Below are positions 61,027 to 64,000 of a DNA stretch of 64,000 bases, in pieces (position 1 is the stretch's first letter; every line of letters starts with the position of its first letter). Source of the stretch: Thalassobium sp. R2A62 (GTDB taxonomy: Bacteria > Pseudomonadota > Alphaproteobacteria > Rhodobacterales > Rhodobacteraceae). A program made the position numbers and the translations under genes. The notes below the pieces were generated by a model. It made no database searches, was not told the DNA's origin, and worked only from the letters and a program-made list of their open reading frames with translations. The stretch spans positions 2,856,575 through 2,920,574 of the forward strand of contig NZ_GG697169.2 in assembly GCF_000161835.1 (NCBI RefSeq), given 5' to 3'.

Positions 61027-62043
61027 ATGAAAAAATCCGTATTTCTCGGCGCTTTGACTGTTGCTGGTCTGGCTGCTGGCATGTCTGCCGCTGCTACGCT
61101 TGACGACGTAAAAGCCCGCGGCACACTGAACTGTGGCGTGACCACAGGTCTCGTTGGTTTCGCTGCTCCAGACGCAAGTGGCGAGTGGGAAGGCTTTGAC
61201 GTCGGCGTATGTCGTGCTGTTGCAGCTGCTGTTCTCGGCGACTCGAACGCTGTCGAGTTCGTTCCAACAACTGGTAAGACACGCTTTACTGCGTTGGCTT
61301 CTGGCGAGATCGACATGTTGGCACGTAACACAACATGGACATTCTCCCGCGACGTCGACCTTAAGTTCGAATTCGTTGGCGTGAACTACTATGACGGCCA
61401 AGGCTTCATGGCACCTAAAGAGTTGGGTGTTTCATCTGCTAAAGATCTAGACGGCGCGACTGTCTGCATCCAAACAGGTACAACAACAGAATTGAACTTG
61501 GCCGACTTCTTCCGTGCCAACAACATTTCTTATGAGCCAGTGCCAATCGAAACCAACGCTGAAGCACAACAGCAGTACCTTGCAGGCGCATGTGACGTGT
61601 TCACAACTGACGCGTCCGGCCTGGCCGCTACGCGTGCGACTTTCGAAAACCCAGGCGATCACGTTCTGTTGCCAGAAATCGTATCCAAAGAGCCACTTGG
61701 CCCATTGGTACGTCACGGCGACAACGAGTGGGGCGATATCGTTCGCTGGACTTTGAACGCTTTGATCACAGCTGAAGAACTGGGTGTTACTTCTGCCAAC
61801 ATCGGCGAACTGTCGGCTGGCACAAACAACCCAGAAGTTAACCGTTTGCTCGGCACAGAAGGCGAACTGGGCGGCATGCTCGGTCTGGACGCTGCATGGG
61901 CCAAGAACGCTATCATGGCAGGCGGCAACTACGGCGAGATCTTCGAAAAGAACATTGGTGAGAACACACCAATTGGTCTGGCACGTGGTCTGAACGCCAT
62001 GTGGACAGAGGGCGGCCTGATCTACTCGCCACCTTTCCGCTAA
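61027..62043 (+). CDS. bztA: Glutamate/glutamine/aspartate-type ABC transporter, periplasmic binding protein
   Basis: The 338-residue protein has a signal peptide (MKKSVFLGALTVAGLAAGMSAA) and the family 3 binding pattern TLNCGVTTGLVGFAAPDASG, GEIDMLARNTTWT and GEIFEKNIGENTPIGLARGLN. Length and pattern fit BztA of Rhodobacter, or AapJ of rhizobia, which bind acidic and neutral amino acids. It heads a bzt-type operon and is followed by a strong hairpin that may keep its mRNA more abundant than that of the permeases. Confidence 0.88.
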   Translation: MKKSVFLGALTVAGLAAGMSAAATLDDVKARGTLNCGVTTGLVGFAAPDASGEWEGFDVGVCRAVAAAVLGDSNAVEFVPTTGKTRFTALASGEIDMLARNTTWTFSRDVDLKFEFVGVNYYDGQGFMAPKELGVSSAKDLDGATVCIQTGTTTELNLADFFRANNISYEPVPIETNAEAQQQYLAGACDVFTTDASGLAATRATFENPGDHVLLPEIVSKEPLGPLVRHGDNEWGDIVRWTLNALITAEELGVTSANIGELSAGTNNPEVNRLLGTEGELGGMLGLDAAWAKNAIMAGGNYGEIFEKNIGENTPIGLARGLNAMWTEGGLIYSPPFR

Positions 62044-62053
62044 AAACTTTAGT

Positions 62054-62083
62054 CAAAGGGCGCAGGACTTTCTGCGCCCTTTG
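62054..62083 (+). other. Strong hairpin between bztA and bztB
   Basis: CAAAGGGCGCAG at 62054-62065 pairs perfectly with CTGCGCCCTTTG at 62072-62083 (12 pairs, loop GACTTT). No T run follows. Such hairpins after binding-protein genes usually protect the upstream mRNA from 3' decay. Confidence 0.75.
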
Positions 62084-62163
62084 CATATTTAGACTATAAA
62101 AAATAACCGTTTGCGCGCCATTCGCCCATTTCTGGCCAAGCAACGGAACCTAGGGAACACATC

Positions 62164-63405
62164 ATGACAATTTTGACCGACCCTCCTAAGGAGTCGTTCC
62201 GGCTGTCTATGCTGTTGAACGATACGCGATACCGGTCCTTGACGTTTCAGGTCATCGCAGCAATCGCTCTGGCATTTTCAATTCTTTATCTGGCCAACAA
62301 CTTGGCCCGTAACCTCGCCGATCAAGGTCTGAGCATTAGCTTTGCCTTTTTGGGCGCGCCTGCCGGCTACGATATTAACCAACGCCTCATTGAGTACACC
62401 AGCCAATCGACCAACCTCAGGGCTGCCTTCGTCGGCATTCTGAATACGTTGCTCGTGGCGTTTCTCGCATGTGTGACGGCTACGATCTTTGGCGTCCTCG
62501 CCGGTGTTTTGCGACTTTCCAAGAACTGGCTCGTTGCCAAAATCATGGCGTTCTACGTTGAGATTTTCCGCAACATTCCGGTGCTGATCTGGATCATTAT
62601 TATCTTTACGATCATGACTGCGGTTCTTCCGGGACCACGGGCATTCCGTGGCGATGATGCGACTGCATCCATGTTCCTTGGGGTTTCGGCCTTCACGAAC
62701 CGTGGTATCTACATTCCGGGTCCATACTTTACGCGCGGCTTTGGCGCGGCAGAGTTGGGCGCCGTTTGGGACTGGGTTCTGGTTCTTGGACTGTTGGTTG
62801 CGTCCTTCTTTGGTGCCCGCGCTGTGAACGCTCGCGCGACACGTATCCAAGAAGCGACTGGTATCCGTCCTGCGACACTGACGACGAACCTCGCTATCTG
62901 GTTTGGTCCGCTGATCGTGGTGGCATTGGCTCTGGGCCTCACTTTTGAAATCCCAGAGCTCAAGGGCTTTAACTTCAAGGGTGGCATCAAAGTTGGTGGT
63001 CCACTGATCGCGATCTGGTTTGCGCTGTCGATCTACACTGGCGCCTTTATCGCAGAGAACGTGCGTGCGGGTATCCTAGCGGTGTCCAAAGGTCAGACCG
63101 AAGCTGCTGCGGCACTGGGCATTCGCCCTGGTCGCATCATGAGCCTCGTGATCCTGCCTCAGGCGCTGCGTGTGATTATCCCACCTCTGATTTCGAATTA
63201 TTTGAACATCACCAAGAACTCGTCACTGGCGATCTTGGTGGGTTATGCAGATGTTACTGCGACGCTGGGCGGGATTACCCTGAACCAGACCGGTCGCGCC
63301 ATCGAATGTGTCTTGTTGCTGATGTTGTTCTATCTCGTGATCTCTTTGCTGATCTCGGGGATCATCAACATCTACAACAACTCAGTCAAGCTAAAGGAGC
63401 GTTGA
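62164..63405 (+). CDS. bztB: Amino-acid ABC transporter permease, BztB type
   Basis: The 413-residue membrane protein has the long BztB/AapQ layout with several hydrophobic segments and the permease loop SKGQTEAAAALGIRPGRIMSLVILPQALR near residue 310. It pairs with the next permease. Its stop is followed three bases later by the bztC start. Confidence 0.9.
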   Translation: MTILTDPPKESFRLSMLLNDTRYRSLTFQVIAAIALAFSILYLANNLARNLADQGLSISFAFLGAPAGYDINQRLIEYTSQSTNLRAAFVGILNTLLVAFLACVTATIFGVLAGVLRLSKNWLVAKIMAFYVEIFRNIPVLIWIIIIFTIMTAVLPGPRAFRGDDATASMFLGVSAFTNRGIYIPGPYFTRGFGAAELGAVWDWVLVLGLLVASFFGARAVNARATRIQEATGIRPATLTTNLAIWFGPLIVVALALGLTFEIPELKGFNFKGGIKVGGPLIAIWFALSIYTGAFIAENVRAGILAVSKGQTEAAAALGIRPGRIMSLVILPQALRVIIPPLISNYLNITKNSSLAILVGYADVTATLGGITLNQTGRAIECVLLLMLFYLVISLLISGIINIYNNSVKLKER

Positions 63406-63408
63406 TCA

Positions 63409-64000
63409 ATGTCTGATACACATTCTCAATCGGTCGCGTTCGTTCGCACCGAAGATGTCCCACCTGCACCACCCCCCGCAAACGCGACGGGCCCGGTGAA
63501 ATGGATCAAGGACAACCTCTTTGCGACACCGGCAAACTCGGTTCTGACTGTCATTGCGTTGCTGGTCATCTACATGGTCCTCAGCGGCACCTTGCCTTGG
63601 GTGTTCAATGGTATCTGGGATTCGCCAAGTCTTGCGGTTTGCCGCGAGATGCTGAACGGCGAAAGCGGTGCCTGCTTTGCGGTCCTGACGGAACGTTGGA
63701 ATCAACTCTTGTTTGGTTTCAAATACCCAAGCGATCTTTACTGGCGTCCTGCGTTGGCATTTGCTCTCTTGTTTGTTGCAGCGGCTCCTGTCCTGTTCTT
63801 TGATCTTCCGCGCAAGATTTTGATCTTTACAGGCCTCTATCCGTTCATTGCGTACTACCTGATCTGGGGTGGCTCGATCTTTACGCCACTTCTCGCTCTG
63901 GCTGGCTTTGTTGCTGGTGGCTACGTCTACCAACGGTTCGTCAAAGGTAGCTTTGCTGTTGGTTTCTTCGGAGCCATCGCCGCAGCGGTGCTGGTTTGGA
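63409..64000 (+). CDS. bztC: Amino-acid ABC transporter permease, BztC type (cut by window end)
   Basis: An open frame from ATG at 63409, with AAAGGAG upstream, runs 197 codons to the window edge. It begins MSDTHSQSVAFVRTED, then a proline-rich segment, and contains hydrophobic segments such as TVIALLVIYMVLSGTLPWVF. It resembles BztC/AapM. The rest, and the ATPase gene, should lie beyond the window. Confidence 0.88.
   Translation, partial: MSDTHSQSVAFVRTEDVPPAPPPANATGPVKWIKDNLFATPANSVLTVIALLVIYMVLSGTLPWVFNGIWDSPSLAVCREMLNGESGACFAVLTERWNQLLFGFKYPSDLYWRPALAFALLFVAAAPVLFFDLPRKILIFTGLYPFIAYYLIWGGSIFTPLLALAGFVAGGYVYQRFVKGSFAVGFFGAIAAAVLVW

Overview
The window is chromosomal DNA from an alphaproteobacterium, most likely a marine Roseobacter-group member of the Rhodobacterales. 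The evidence is the gene order, the bztABC-type amino-acid transporter, rplJ starting with GTG, the 338-residue alpha subunit of RNA polymerase, an ATP12-type chaperone and the general protein signatures. This is inference from sequence features, not a database match.

Layout. (1) 1-6004: a tightly coupled catabolic operon of two hydantoinase/oxoprolinase subunits, an FAD oxidoreductase and an HpaI-type aldolase, followed by a decayed minus-strand gene. (2) 6500-10948: tRNA-Trp, a sulfotransferase-like gene, then secE, nusG, rplKAJL. (3) 11195-19667: rpoB and rpoC, closed by a strong terminator. (4) 19725-22334: isochorismatase-like hydrolase, glycosyltransferase, EamA transporter. (5) 22646-26865: rpsL, rpsG, fusA, tuf. 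(6) 27055-37118: an Lrp-type regulator divergent from a nine-gene operon that, read as a pathway, takes L-lysine to 2-oxoglutarate: lysine 6-dehydrogenase-like enzyme, aldehyde dehydrogenase of the ALDH7/AmaB type, aminotransferase, HglS (DUF1338) 2-oxoadipate dioxygenase/decarboxylase, D-2-hydroxyglutarate dehydrogenase-like flavoprotein, and a polar amino-acid ABC importer. (7) 37414-56545: the S10, spc and alpha ribosomal operons in standard order but cut in three places by other genes. (8) 56666-60819: rarA, crcB, a pseudouridine synthase, a HAD phosphatase, an ATP12-type chaperone. (9) 61027-64000: bztA, bztB and the start of bztC.

The most striking structural feature is how the ribosomal superoperon is broken. 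At each break the upstream part ends in an intrinsic terminator, foreign-looking or lineage-specific genes follow, and the downstream part restarts from its own promoter. Four of these promoters (before rpsL, rpsJ, rpmC, rplO) share TTG-N3, exactly 17 bases, then TATACG. Inserted genes include a 58-codon ORF between rplW and rplB, four genes between rplP and rpmC (the first flanked by two diverged copies of the same terminator), and a MrcB-HNH restriction-type gene between rpmD and rplO that is split by a single in-frame TAA.

The best candidate for a little-described system is the lysine-to-2-oxoglutarate operon, because it joins an apparent direct L-lysine entry enzyme, HglS and a dedicated transporter in a single transcription unit.
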